This document shows, piece by piece, positions 51,886 through 63,627 of a DNA stretch of 64,000 nt (position 1 is its first letter; every line of letters starts with the position of its first letter). Source of the DNA: Flabesymbios commensalis (lineage: Eukaryota > Annelida > Polychaeta > Terebellida > Flabelligeridae); the NCBI GenBank assembly GCA_964017125.1, contig OZ024908.1, positions 80,785,499-80,849,498 on the forward strand, read 5' to 3'. A program made the position numbers and the translations under genes. The notes beneath the pieces are model-generated. The model was not told the DNA's origin. It saw nothing but the letters and a program-made list of their open reading frames with translations, and did no database searches.

Positions 51886-54800
51886 GTGCCTGCTAAAGTA
51901 CATGGAAAACGGTTAAGAATTGACGTCTGAATTGACGTCTAAATGAATAACTTTTAAAAATACTCAATCAAATTTCACACTAATCTCATTAATAACTTTT
52001 GAAGTAATCAATCAAACTCCACCAAATTTACAGGGCAGTTGCCGTAATAACAGCCGATGGCGCCTGCAAAATTACATGGAAAACGGTTGAGAATTGACGT
52101 CTGAATTGACGTTTAAATGAATAACTTTTAAAAATACTCAATCAAATTTCACACTAATCTCATTAATAACTTTTAAAGTAATCAATGAAATTTCGCCAAA
52201 TTGACAGGGCAGTTTCCGTAATACCAGCCGATGGCGCCTGCAAAATTACATGGAAAACGGTTGAGAATTGACGTCTGAATTGACGTTTAAATGAATAACT
52301 TTTAAAAATACTCAATCAAATTTCACACTAATCTCATTAATAATTTTTAAAGTAATCAATGAAATTTCGCCAAATTGACAGGGCAGTTTCCGTAATACCA
52401 GCCGATGGCGCCTGCAAAATTACATGAAAAACAGTTGAGAATTAACGTCTGACTTGACGTCTAAATGAATAACTTTTGAAATACTCAATCAAATTTCACA
52501 CTAATCTCAATAATAACTTTTGAAGTAGTCAATGAAACGTCGACAAATTCACAGGGCAATTGTCGTAGTACCAGCCGATGGTGCCTGCAAAATTACATGG
52601 AAAACGGTTGAGAATTGACGTCTGAATTGACGTCTAAATGAATAACTTTTAAAAATACTCAATCAAATTTCACACTAACCTCATTAATAACTTTTGCAGT
52701 AATCAATGAAACTCCGCCAAATTTACAGGGCAGTTGCCGTGATACCTGCTGATGGTGCCTGCAAAATTACATGGAAAACGGTTAAGAATTGACGTCTGAA
52801 TTGACGTCTAAATGAATAACTTTTGAAATACTCAATCAAATTTCACACTAATCTCAATAACAAATTTTGAAGTAGTCAATGAAACGTCGACAAATTCACA
52901 GGGCAATTGTCGTAGTACCAGCCGATGGTGCCTGCAAAATTACATGGAAAACGGTTAAGAATTAACGTCTGAATTGACGTCTAAATGAATAACTTTTAAA
53001 AATACTCAATCAAATTTCACACTAATCTCATTAATAACTTTTGAAGTAATCAATGAAACTCCGCCACATTTACAGGGCAGTTGCCGTAGTACCAGCCGAT
53101 GGTGCCTGCAAAATTACATGGAAAACGGTTGAGAATTGACGTCTGAATTGACGTCTAAATGAAAAACTTTTAAAAATACTCAATCAAATTTCACACTAAT
53201 CTCATTAATACCTTTTGAAGTAATCAATGAAACTCCGCCAAATTTACAGGGCAGTTGCCGTAATACCAGCCGATGGCGCCTGCAAAATTACATGGAAAAC
53301 GGTTAAGAATTGACGTCTGAATTGACATCTAAATGAATAACTTTTAAAAATACTCAATCAAATTTCACACTAATCTCATTAATAACTTTTGAAGTAATCA
53401 ATGAAACTCCGCCAAATTTACAGGGCAGTTGCCGTAATACCAGCCGATGGTGCCTGCGAAATTACATGGAAAACGGTTAAGAATTGAAGTCTGAATTGAC
53501 GTCTAAATGAAAAACTTTTAAAAATACTCAATCAAATTTTACACTAATCTCATTAATAACTTTTGAAGTAGTCAATGAATCTCCGCCAAATTTACAGGGC
53601 AGTTGCCGTAATACCAGCCGATGGTGCCTGCAAAATTACATGGAAAACGGTTAAGAATTGAAGTCTGAATTGACGTCTAAATGAAAAACTTTTAAAAATA
53701 CTCAATCAAATTTTACACTAATCTCATTAATAACTTTTGAAGTAGTCAATGAAACTCCGCCACATTTACAGGGCAGTTGCCGTAGTACCAGCCGATGGTG
53801 CCTGCAAAATTACATGGAAAACGGTTGAGAATTGACGTCTGAATTGACGTCTAAATGAAAAACTTTTAAAAATACTCAATCAAATTTCACACTAATCTCA
53901 TTAATACCTTTTGAAGTAATCAATGAAACTCCGCCAAATTTACAGGGCAGTTGCCGTAATACCAGCCGATGGCGCCTGCAAAATTACATGGAAAACGGTT
54001 AAGAATTGACGTCTGAATTGACATCTAAATGAATAACTTTTAAAAATACTCAATCAAATTTCACACTAATCTCATTAATAACTTTTGAAGTAATCAATGA
54101 AACTCCGCCAAATTTACAGGGCAGTTGCCGTAATACCAGCCGATGGTGCCTGCAAAATTACATGGAAAACGGTTAAGAATTGAAGTCTGAATTGACGTCT
54201 AAATGAAAAACTTTTAAAAATACTCAATCAAATTTTACACTAATCTCATTAATAACTTTTGAAGTAGTCAATGAATCTCCGCCAAATTTACAGGGCAGTT
54301 GCCGTAATACCAGCCGATGGTGCCTGCAAAATTACATGGAAAACGGTTAAGAATTGACGTCTGAATTGACGTCTAAATGAATAACTTTTGAAATACTCAA
54401 TCAAATTTCACACTAATCTCAATAACAACTTTTGAAGTAGTCAATGAAACGTCGACAAATTCACAGGGCAATTGTCGTAGTACCAGCCGATGGTGCCTGA
54501 AAAATTACATGGAAAACGGTTAAGAATTGACGTCTGAATTGACGTCTAAATGAATAACTTTTAAAAATACTCAATCAAATTTCACACTAATCTCATTAAT
54601 AACTTTTGAAGTAATCAATGAAACTCCGCCACATTTACAGGGCAGTTGCCGTAGTACCAGCCAATGGTGCCTGCAAAATTACATGGAAAACGGTTGAGAA
54701 TTGACGTCTGAATTGACGTCTAAATGAAAAACTTTTAAAAATACTCAATCAAATTTCACACTAATCTCATTAATACCTTTTGAAGTAATCAATGAAACTC

Positions 54801-55536
54801 TGCCAAATTTACAGGGCAGTTGCCGTAATACCAGCCGATGGTGCCTGCAAAATTACATGGAAAACGGTTAAGAATTGACGTCTGAATTGACGTCTAAATG
54901 AATAACTTTTAAAAATACTCAATCAAATTTCACACTAATCTCATTAATAACTTTTGAAGTAATCAATGAAACTCCGCCAAATTTACAGGGCAGTTGCCGT
55001 AATACCTGCCGATGGTGCCTGCTAAAGTACATGGAAAACGGTTAAGAATTGACGTCTGAATTGACGTCTAAATGAAAAACTTTTAAAAATACTCAATCAA
55101 ATGTCACACTAATCTCATTAATAACTTTTGAAGTAATCAATGAAACTCCGCCAAATTTACAGGGCAGTTGCCGTAATACCAGCCGATGGTGCCTGCAAAA
55201 TTACATGGAAAACGGTTGAGAATTGACGTCTGAATTGACGTCTAAATGAATAACTTTTAAAAATACTCAAGCAAATTTTACACTATTCTCATTAATAACT
55301 TTTGAAGTAATCAATGAAACTCCGCCAAGTTTACAGGGCAGTTGCCGTAGTACCAGCCGATGGTGCCTGCAAAATTACATGGAAAACGGTTGAGAATTGA
55401 CGTCTGAATTGACGTCTAAATGAATAACTTTTAAAAATACTCAATCAAATTTTACACTATTCTCATTAATAACTTTTGAAGTAATCAATGAAACTCCGCC
55501 AAATTTACAGGGCAGTTGCCGTAATACCTGCCGATG
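51886..55536. repeat. Higher-order ladder, copy 4 (21 monomers, 3,651 bp)
   Basis: This copy is near-identical to copy 3. It has the doubled GTTTAAATG unit (52,060-52,233 and 52,234-52,407), CTGCTGATGG at 52,751, GCGAAATTAC at 53,456 and CCAATGGTG at 54,662. It has one extra monomer near 53,270-53,443, carrying GGCGCC and GACATCTAAATG. Before that unit the offset to copy 3 is 3,477 bp; after it, 3,651 bp. Confidence 0.87.
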
Positions 55537-56456
55537 GTGCCTGCTAAAGTACATGGAAAACGGTTAAGAATTGACGTCTGAATTGACGTCTAAATGAATA
55601 ACTTTTAAAAATACTCAATCAAATTTCACACTAATCTCATTAATAACTTTTGAAGTAATCCATCAAACTCCACCAAATTTACAGGGCAGTTGCCGTAATA
55701 ACAGCCGATGGCGCCTGCAAAATTACATGGAAAACGGTTGAGAATTGACGTTTGAATTGACGTCTAAATGATTAACTTTTAAAAATACTCAATCAAATTT
55801 CACACTAATCTCATTAATAACTTTTGAAGTAATCAATGAAACTCCGCCAAATTTACAGCGCAGTCGCCGTGATACCAGCCGATGGCGCCTGCGAAATTAC
55901 ATGAAAAACAGTTGAGAATTAACGTCTGACTTGACGTCTAAATGAATAACTTTTGAAATACTCAATCAAATTTCACACTAATCTCAATAATAACTTTTGA
56001 AGTAGTCAATGAAACGTCGACAAATTCACAGGGCAACTGCCGTAGTACCAGCCGATGGTGCCTGCAAAATTACATGGAAAACGGTTGAGAATTGACGTCT
56101 GACTTGACGTCTAAATGAAGAACTTTTAAAAATACTCAATCAAATGTCACACTAATCTCATTAATAACTTTTGAAGTAATCAATGAAACTCCGCCAAATT
56201 TACAGGGCAGTTGCCGTGATACCTGCCGATGGTGCCTGCAAAATTACATGGAAAACGGTTGAGAATTGACGTCTGAATAAACGTCTAAATGAAAAACTTT
56301 TAAAAATACTCAATCAAATTTCACACTAATCTCATTAATACCTTTTGAAGTAATCAATGAAACTCCGCCAAATTTACAGGGCAGTTGCCGTAATACAAGC
56401 CGATGGTGCCTGCAAAATTACATGGAAAACGGTTAAGAATTGACGTCTGAATTGAC
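55537..56456. repeat. Higher-order ladder, copy 5 start; partner of 2,434-3,353
   Basis: The copy begins with a type C unit and the CATCAAACTCCACC unit, as in the ladder. It then follows block A: GCGCAG with GGCGCC, AACAGTTGAGAATTAACGTCTGAC, a GAAGAAC unit, a GAATAAACG unit and GTAATACAAGCC. It aligns to 2,434-3,353 at an offset of 53,103 bp; GAAGAAC lies at 3,014 and 56,117. It is more diverged than other pairs, with private changes such as ATGATTAAC and GCAGTCGCCG, and it is cut by the N run. Confidence 0.83.
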
Positions 56457-56656
56457 NNNNNNNNNNNNNNNNNNNNNNNNNNNNNNNNNNNNNNNNNNNN
56501 NNNNNNNNNNNNNNNNNNNNNNNNNNNNNNNNNNNNNNNNNNNNNNNNNNNNNNNNNNNNNNNNNNNNNNNNNNNNNNNNNNNNNNNNNNNNNNNNNNNN
56601 NNNNNNNNNNNNNNNNNNNNNNNNNNNNNNNNNNNNNNNNNNNNNNNNNNNNNNNN
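56457..56656. other. Assembly gap, 200 N
   Basis: Exactly 200 unknown bases. The gap breaks the repeat phase. The unit before it starts at 56,407 and the next readable start is 56,674, a distance of 267 bp. That is neither one nor two monomers (174 or 348). The N count is therefore probably a placeholder and the true missing length is unknown. The gap falls where the monomer population changes from the ladder type to the diverged type with long units. Confidence 0.97.
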
Positions 56657-56847
56657 CGTAGTACCAGCCGATGGTGCCTGCAAAATTACATGGAAAACGG
56701 TTGAGAATTGACGTCTGAATTGACGTCTGAATGAAAAACTTTTAAAAATACTCAATCAAATTTCACACTAATCTTATTAATAACTTTTGAAGTAATCAAT
56801 GAAACTCCGCCAAATTTACAGGGCAGTTGCCGTAATACCAGCCGATG

Positions 56848-57087
56848 GTGCCTGCAAAAATTACATGGAAAACGGTTAAGAATTGACGTCTGAATTGACG
56901 TCTAAATCTTAATTTTTAAAAATACTCAATCAAATTTCCTACTAATCTTATTGATAACTTTTGAAGTACTTAATCAAACTTCGCCAAATTTACAGGAAAA
57001 TTTCTCACTAATGTCATCAATAACTTTTGAAGTACTTAAACAATCTTCGCCAAATTTAGAAGGCAGTTGCCGTAGTACCTGCCGATG
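56848..57087. repeat. Long variant monomer (240 bp)
   Basis: This is the first long unit after the gap. It begins GTGCCTGCAAAAATTACATGG (one extra A) and has AAATCTTAATTTTTAAAAAT, then two related 66-bp segments, each with ATAACTTTTGAAGTACTTAA and CTTCGCCAAATTTA. It ends TTTAGAAGGCAGTTGCC, a mark shared with the unit at 58,620. Confidence 0.9.
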
Positions 57088-58000
57088 GTGCCTGCAAAAT
57101 TACACGGAAAACGGTTGAGAATTGACGTCTGAATTGACGTCTAAATGAATAACTTTTAAAAATTCTCAATCAAATTTCACACTATTCTCATTAATAACTT
57201 TTGAAGTAATCAATGAAACTCCGCCAAATTTACAGGGCAGTTGCCGTAATACCTGCCGATGGTGCCTGCAAAATTACATGAAAAACGGTTAAGAATTGAC
57301 GTCTGAATTGACGTCTAAATGAAAAACTTTTGAAATACTCAATCAAATTTCACACTGATCTCATTAATAACTTTTGAAGTAGTCAATGAAACGTCGACAA
57401 ATTCACAGGGCAGTTGCCGTTGTACCAGCCGATGGTGCCTGCAAATTTACATGGAAAACGGTTAAGAATTGACGTCTGAATTGACGTCTAAATGAATAAC
57501 TTTTGAAATACTCAATCAAATTTCACACTAATCTCATCAATAACTTTTGAAGTAGTCAATGAAACGTCGACAAATTCACAGTGCAGTTGCCGTAGTACTA
57601 GCCGATGGTGCCTGCAAAATCACATGGAAAACGGTTGAGAATTGACGTCTGAATTGACGTCTAAATGAATAACTTTTAAAAATTCTCAATCAAATTTCAC
57701 ACTATTCTCATTAATAACTTTTGAAGTAATCAATGAAACTCCGCCAAATTTACAGGGCAGTTGCCGTAATACCTGCCGATGGTGCCTGCAAAATTACATG
57801 GAAAACGGTTAAGAATTGACGTCTGAATTGACGTCTAAATGAAAACCTTTTAAAAATACTCAATCAAATTTCACACTAATCTCATTAATAACTTTTGTAG
57901 TAATAAATGAAACTCCGCCAAATTTACAGGGCAGTTGCCGTAATACCAGCCGATGGTGCCTGCAAAATCACATGGAAAACGGTTAAGAATTGACCTCTAA
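57088..58000. repeat. Distal-domain block, partner of about 61,662-62,573
   Basis: About five monomers pair with 61,662-62,573 at an offset of 4,574 bp, changing to 4,573 bp after the one-base loss in CACAGGCAG near 61,981. Anchors are AAAAATTCTCAATC, ACACTGATCTC, GCAAATTTACATGG (57,441 and 62,014), AATCACATGG, AAAACCTTTT and TTGTAGTAATAAATG. The left copy ends in the 142-bp deleted unit, and the right copy has the intact version. Confidence 0.8.
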
Positions 58001-58097
58001 TTGACCTCTAATTGACCTCTAATCTCATTAATAACTTTTGAGTAGTCAATGAAACGTCGACAAATTCACAGGGCAGTTTCCGTAGTACTAGCCGATG
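57956..58097. repeat. Short deleted monomer with 11-bp triplication (142 bp)
   Basis: This unit lacks about 32 bp in its middle third. In place of the two GACGTC sites and the first AATAACTTTT module it has AATTGACCTCT three times in direct tandem, then runs straight into AATCTCATTAATAAC. A related full-length unit at 62,530 carries GAATTGACCTCTGAATTGACG. The triplication therefore probably arose from that GACCTCT variant by slippage together with deletion of the first module. A second small loss reads TTTTGAGTAGTC. Confidence 0.9.
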
Positions 58098-58619
58098 GTG
58101 CCTGCAAAATTACATGGAAAACGGTTGAGAATTGACGTCTGAATTGATGCCTGAATGAAAAACTTTTAAAAATACTCAATCAAATTGTACACTTTTCTCA
58201 TTAATAACTTTTGAAGTAATCAATGAAACTCCGTCAAATTTACAGGGCAGTTGCCGTAATACCTGCAGATGGTGCCTGCAAAATTACATGGAAAACGGTT
58301 GAGAATTGACGTCTGAATTGACGTCTAAAAGAATAACTTTTAAAAATACTCAATCAAATTTCACACTAATCTCATTAATAACTTTTGAAGTAATCAATCA
58401 AACTCCGCCAAATTTACTGGGCAGTTGCCGTAATACCTGCCGATGGTGCCTGCAAAATTACATGGAAAACGGTTGAGAATTGACGTCTGAATTGACGTCT
58501 GAATGAAAAACTTTTAAAAATACTCAATCAAATTTCACACTAATCTCATTAATAACTTTTGAAGTAATCAATGAAACTCTGCCAAATTTACAGGGCAGTT
58601 GCCGTAATACCAGCCGATG

Positions 58620-58858
58620 GTGCCTGCAAAATTACATGGAAAACGGTTAAGAATTGACGTCTGAATTGACGTCTAAATCATAATTTTTAAAAATACTCAA
58701 TCAAATTTCCTACTAATCTTATTGATAACTTTTGAAGTACTTAATCAAACTTCGCCAAATTTACAGGAAAATTTCTCACTAATGTCATCAATAACTTTTG
58801 AAGTACCTAAACAATCTTCGCCAAATTTAGAAGGCAGTTGCCGTAGTACCTGCCGATG
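58620..58858. repeat. Long variant monomer (239 bp)
   Basis: The unit has the 66-bp internal duplication, with TCCTACTAATCTTATTG in the first part and TCTCACTAATGTCATC in the second. It shares TTTAGAAGGCAG with the unit at 56,848. A private change is AAGTACCTAAACAATC. It is preceded by a GTCTGAATGAAAAAC unit, as most long units are. Confidence 0.9.
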
Positions 58859-59553
58859 GTGCCTGCAAAATTACATGGAAAACGGTTGAGAATTGACGTC
58901 TGAATTGACGTCTAAATGAAAAACTTTTAAAAATTCTCAATCAAATTTCACACTATTCTCATTAATAACTTTTGAAGTAATCAATGAAACTCGGCCAAAT
59001 TTACAGGGCAGTTGCCGTAATACCTGCCGATGGGGCCTTCAAAAGTACATGGTAAACGGATAAGAATTGACGTCTGAATTGACGTCTAAATGAAAAACTT
59101 TTAAAAATATTCAATCAAATTTCACACTAATCTCATTAATAACTTTTGTAGTAATAAATGAAACTCCGCCAAATTTACAGGGCAGTTGCCGTAATACCAG
59201 CCGATGGTGCCTGCAAAATTACATGGAAAACGGTTAAGAATTGACGTCTGAATTGACGTCTAAATGAATAACTTTTGAAATACTCAATCAAATTTCACAC
59301 TAATCTCATTAATAACTTTTGAAGTAGTCAAAGAAACGTCGACAAATTCACAGGGCGTTTGCCGTAGTACCAGCCGATGGTGCCTGCAAAATTACATGGA
59401 AAACGGTTGAGAATTGACGTCTGAATTGACGTCTGAATGAAAAACTTTTAAAAATACTCAATCAAATTTCACACTAATCTTATTAATAACTTTTGAAGTA
59501 ATCAATGAAACTCCGCCAAATTTACAGGGCAGTTGCCGTAATACCAGCCGATG

Positions 59554-59793
59554 GTGCCTGCAAAAATTACATGGAAAACGGTTAAGAATTGACGTCTGAA
59601 TTGACGTCTAAATCATAATTTTTAAAAATACTCAATCAAATTTCCTACTAATCTTATTGATAACTTTTGAAGTACTTAATCAAACTTCGCCAAATTTACA
59701 GGAAAATTTCACACTAATGTCATCAATAACTTTTGAAGTACTTAAACAATCTTCGCCAAATTTACAGGGCAGTTGCCGTTGTACCTGCCGATG
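59554..59793. repeat. Long variant monomer (240 bp)
   Basis: It has the extra A of CAAAAATTACATGG, AAATCATAATTTTTAAAAAT and the 66-bp duplication. The preceding unit carries GTCTGAATGAAAAAC and AATCTTATTAATAAC. The same pair of units recurs 1,695 bp later (61,249) and 2,706 bp earlier (56,848), so the two travel together as a higher-order marker. Confidence 0.9.
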
Positions 59794-60314
59794 GTGCCTG
59801 CAAAATTACATGGAAAACGGTTAAGAATTGACGTCTGAATTGACGTCTAAATGAATAACTTTTGAAATACTCAATCAAATTTCACACTAATCTCATTAAT
59901 AACTTTTGAAGTAGTCAATGAAGCGTCGACAAATTCACAGGGCAGTTGCCGTAGTACTAGCCGATGGTGCCTGCAAAATTACATGGAAAACGGTTGAGAA
60001 TTGACGTCTCAATTGACGTCTAAATGAATAACTTTTAAAAATTCTCAATCAAATTTCACACTATTCTCATTATTAACTTTTGAAGTAATCAATGAAACTC
60101 CGCCAAATTTACAGGGCAGTTGCCGTAATACCTGCCGATGGCGCCTGCAAAATTACATGGAAAACGGTTAAGAATTGACGTCTGAATTGACGTCTAAACG
60201 AAAAACTTTTAAAAATACTCAATCAAATTTCACACTGATCTCATTAATAACTTTTGAAGTAATGAATGAAACTCCGCCAAATTTACAGGGCAGTTGCCGT
60301 AATACCAGCCGATA

Positions 60315-60553
60315 GTGCCTGCAAAATTACATGGAAAACGGTTAAGAATTGACGTCTGAATTGACGTCTATATCATAATTTTTAAAAATACCTAATCAAA
60401 TTTCCTACTAATCTTATTGATAACTTTTGAAGTACTTAATCAAACTTCGCCAAATTTACAGGAAAATATCACACTAATGTCATTAATAACTTTTGAAGTA
60501 CTTAATCAATCTTCGCCAAATTTACAGGGCAGTTGCCGTAGTACCTGCCGATG
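60315..60553. repeat. Long variant monomer (239 bp)
   Basis: The 66-bp duplication is present, with AAAATATCACACTAATGTC in the second part, as also at 62,702. Private marks are GATAGTGCC at the left junction, GTCTATATCATAA and ATACCTAATC. Its preceding unit reads GAATGAATGAAACTCC in place of the usual ATCAATGAAACTCC. Confidence 0.9.
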
Positions 60554-61248
60554 GTGCCTGCAAAATTACATGGAAAACGGTTGAGAATTGACGTCTGAAT
60601 TGACGTCTAAATGAAAAACTTTTAAAAATTCTCAATCAAATTTCACACTATTCTCATTAATAACTTTTGAAGTAATCGATGAAACTCCGCCAAATTTACA
60701 GGGCAGTTGCCGTAATACCTGCCGATGGCGCCTGCAAAATTACATGGAAAACGGTTAAGAATTGACGTCTGAATTGACGTCTAAATAAAAAACTTTTAAA
60801 AATACTCAATCAAATTTCACACTAATCTCATTAATAACTTTTGTAGTAATAAATGAAACTCCACCAAATTTACAGGGCAGTTGCCGTAATACCTGCCGAT
60901 GGTGCCTGCAAAATTACATGGAAAACGGTTAAGAATTGACGTCTGAATTGACGTCTAAATGAATAACTTTTGAAATACTCAATCAAATTTCACACTAATC
61001 TCATTAATAACTTTTGAAGTAGTCAATGAAACGTCGACAAATTTACAGGGCAGTTGCCGCAGTACCAGCCGATGGTGCCTGCAAAATTACATGGAAAACG
61101 GTTGAGAATTGACGTCTGAATTGACGTCTGAATGAAAAACTTTTAAAAATACTCAATCAAATTTCACACTAATCTTATTAATAACTTTTGAAGTGATCAA
61201 TGAAACTCCGCCAAATTTACAGGGCAGTTGCCGTAATACCAGCCGATG

Positions 61249-61488
61249 GTGCCTGCAAAAATTACATGGAAAACGGTTAAGAATTGACGTCTGAATTGAC
61301 GTCTAAATCATAATTTTAAAAAATACTCAATCAAATTTCCTACTAATCTTATTGATAACTTTTGAAGTACTTAATCAAACTTCGCCAAATTTACAGGAAA
61401 ATTTCACACTAATGTCATCAATAACTTTTGAAGTACTTAAACAATCTTCGCCAAATTTACAGGACAGTTGCCGAAGTACCTGCCGATG
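61249..61488. repeat. Long variant monomer (240 bp)
   Basis: This is the close partner of the 59,554 unit, with CAAAAATTACATGG and AAATTTCACACTAATGTCATC. Private changes are TAATTTTAAAAAATAC, TACAGGACAG and GTTGCCGAAGTACC. The preceding unit carries GTCTGAATGAAAAAC and AAGTGATCAATG. Confidence 0.9.
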
Positions 61489-62701
61489 GTGCCTGCAAAA
61501 TTACATGGAAAACGGTTAAGAATTGACGTCTGAATTGACGTCTAAATGAATAACTTTTGAAATACTCAATCAAATTTCACACTAATCTCATTAATAACTT
61601 TTGAAGTAGTCAATGAAACGTCGACAAATTCACAGGGCAGTTGCCGTAGTACTAGCCGATGGTGCCTGCAAAATTACATGGAAAACGGTTGAGAATTGAC
61701 GTCTGAATTGACGTCTAAATGAATAACTTTTAAAAATTCTCAATCAAATTTCACACTATTCTCATTAATAACTTGTGAAGTAATCAATGAAACTCCGCCA
61801 AATTTACAGGGCAGTTGCCGTAATACCAGCCAATGGTGCCTGCAAAATTACATGGAAAACGGTTAAGAATTGACGTCTGAATTGACGTCTAAATGAAAAA
61901 CTTTTGAAATACTCAATCAAATTTCACACTGATCTCATTAATAACTTTTGAAGTAGTCAATAAAACGTCGACAAATTCACAGGCAGTTGCCGTAGTACCA
62001 GCCGATGGTGCCTGCAAATTTACATGGAAAACGGTTAAGAATTGACGTCTGAATTGACGTCGAAATGAATAACTTTTGAAATACTCAATCAAATTTCACA
62101 CTAATCTCATCAATAACTTTTGAAGTAGTCAATGAAACGTCGACAAATTCACAGGGCAGTTGCCGTAGTACTAGCCGATGGTGCCTGCAAAATCACATGG
62201 AAAACGGTTGAGAATTGACATCTGAATTGACGTCTAAATGAATAACTTTTAAAAATTCTCAATCAAATTTCACACTATTCTCATTAATAACTTGTGAAGT
62301 AATCAATGAAACTCCGCCAAATTTATAGGGAAGTTGCCGTAATACCTGCCGATGGTGCCTGCAAAATTACATGGAAAACGGTTAAGAATTGACGTCTGAA
62401 TTGACGTCTAAATGAAAACCTTTTAAAAATACTCAATCAAATTTCACACTAATCTCATTAATAACTTTTGTAGTAATAAATGAAACTCCGCCAAATTTAC
62501 AGGGCAGTTGCCGTAATACCAGCCGATGGTGCCTGCAAAATCACATGGAAAACGGTTAAGAATTGACCTCTGAATTGACGTCTAAATGAAAAACTTTTGA
62601 AATACTCAATCAAATTTCACCCTAATCTCATTAATAACTTTTGAAGTAATCAAAGAAACTCCGCCAAATTTACAGGGCAGTTGCCGTAATACCAGCCGAT
62701 G

Positions 62702-62939
62702 GTGCCTGCAAAATTACATAGAAAACGGTTAAGAATTGACGTCTGAATTGACGTCTAAATCATAATTTTTAAAAATACTCAATCAAATTTCCTACTAATC
62801 TTATTGATAACTTTTGAATTCCTAATCAAACTTCGCCAAATTTACAGGAAAATATCACACTAATGTCATTAATAACTTTTGAAGTACTTAATCAATCTTT
62901 GCCAAATTTACAGGGCAGTTGCCGTAGTACCTGCCGATG
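62702..62939. repeat. Long variant monomer (238 bp)
   Basis: The unit begins GTGCCTGCAAAATTACATAG and has the 66-bp duplication. The first part reads TTTTGAATTCCTAATC where others read TTTTGAAGTACTTAATC, a small loss. The second part has AAAATATCACAC, as at 60,315. The block leading into this unit recurs 1,280 bp later at the window's end. Confidence 0.9.
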
Positions 62940-63627
62940 GTGCCTGCAAAATTACATGGAAAACGGTTGAGAATTGACGTCTGAATTGACGTCTGAATGA
63001 AAAACTTTTAAAAATACTCAATCAAATTTCACACTAATCTCATTAATAACTTTTGAAGTAATCAATGAAACTCTGCCAAATTTACAGGGCAATTGCCGTA
63101 ATACCAGCCGATGGTGCCTGCAAAATCACATGGAAAACGGTTAAGAATTGACGTCTGAATTGACGTCTAAATGAATAACTTTTGAAATACTCAATCAAAT
63201 TTCACACTAATCTCATTAATAACTTTTGAAGTAGTCAATGAAACGTCGACAAATTCACAGGGCAGTTGCCGTAGTACTAGCCGATGGTGCCTGCAAAATT
63301 ACATGGAAAACGGTTGAGAATTGACGTCTGAATTGACGTCTAAATGAATAACTTTTAAAAATTCTCAATCAAATTTCACACTATTCTCATAAATAACTTT
63401 TGAAGTAATCAATGAAACTCCGCCAAATTTACAGGGCAGTTGCCGTAATACCAGCCGATGGTGCCTGCAAAATTACATGGAAAACAGTTGAGAATTGACG
63501 TCTGAATTGATGTCTGAATGAAAAACTTTTAAAAATACTCAATCAAATTTCACACTAATCGCATTAATAACTTTTGAAGTAATCAATGAAACTCCGCCAA
63601 ATTTACAGGGCTGTTGCCATAATACCA

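Noticed and set aside
56440-56661. Open reading frame of about 73 codons on the plus strand
   Set aside because: Almost all of it is N. The few readable codons are satellite sequence.
56354-56755. Open reading frame of about 133 codons on the minus strand
   Set aside because: It is open only because it runs through the 200-N gap, which cannot supply stop codons. Both readable ends are ordinary satellite monomer, which is full of stops elsewhere.
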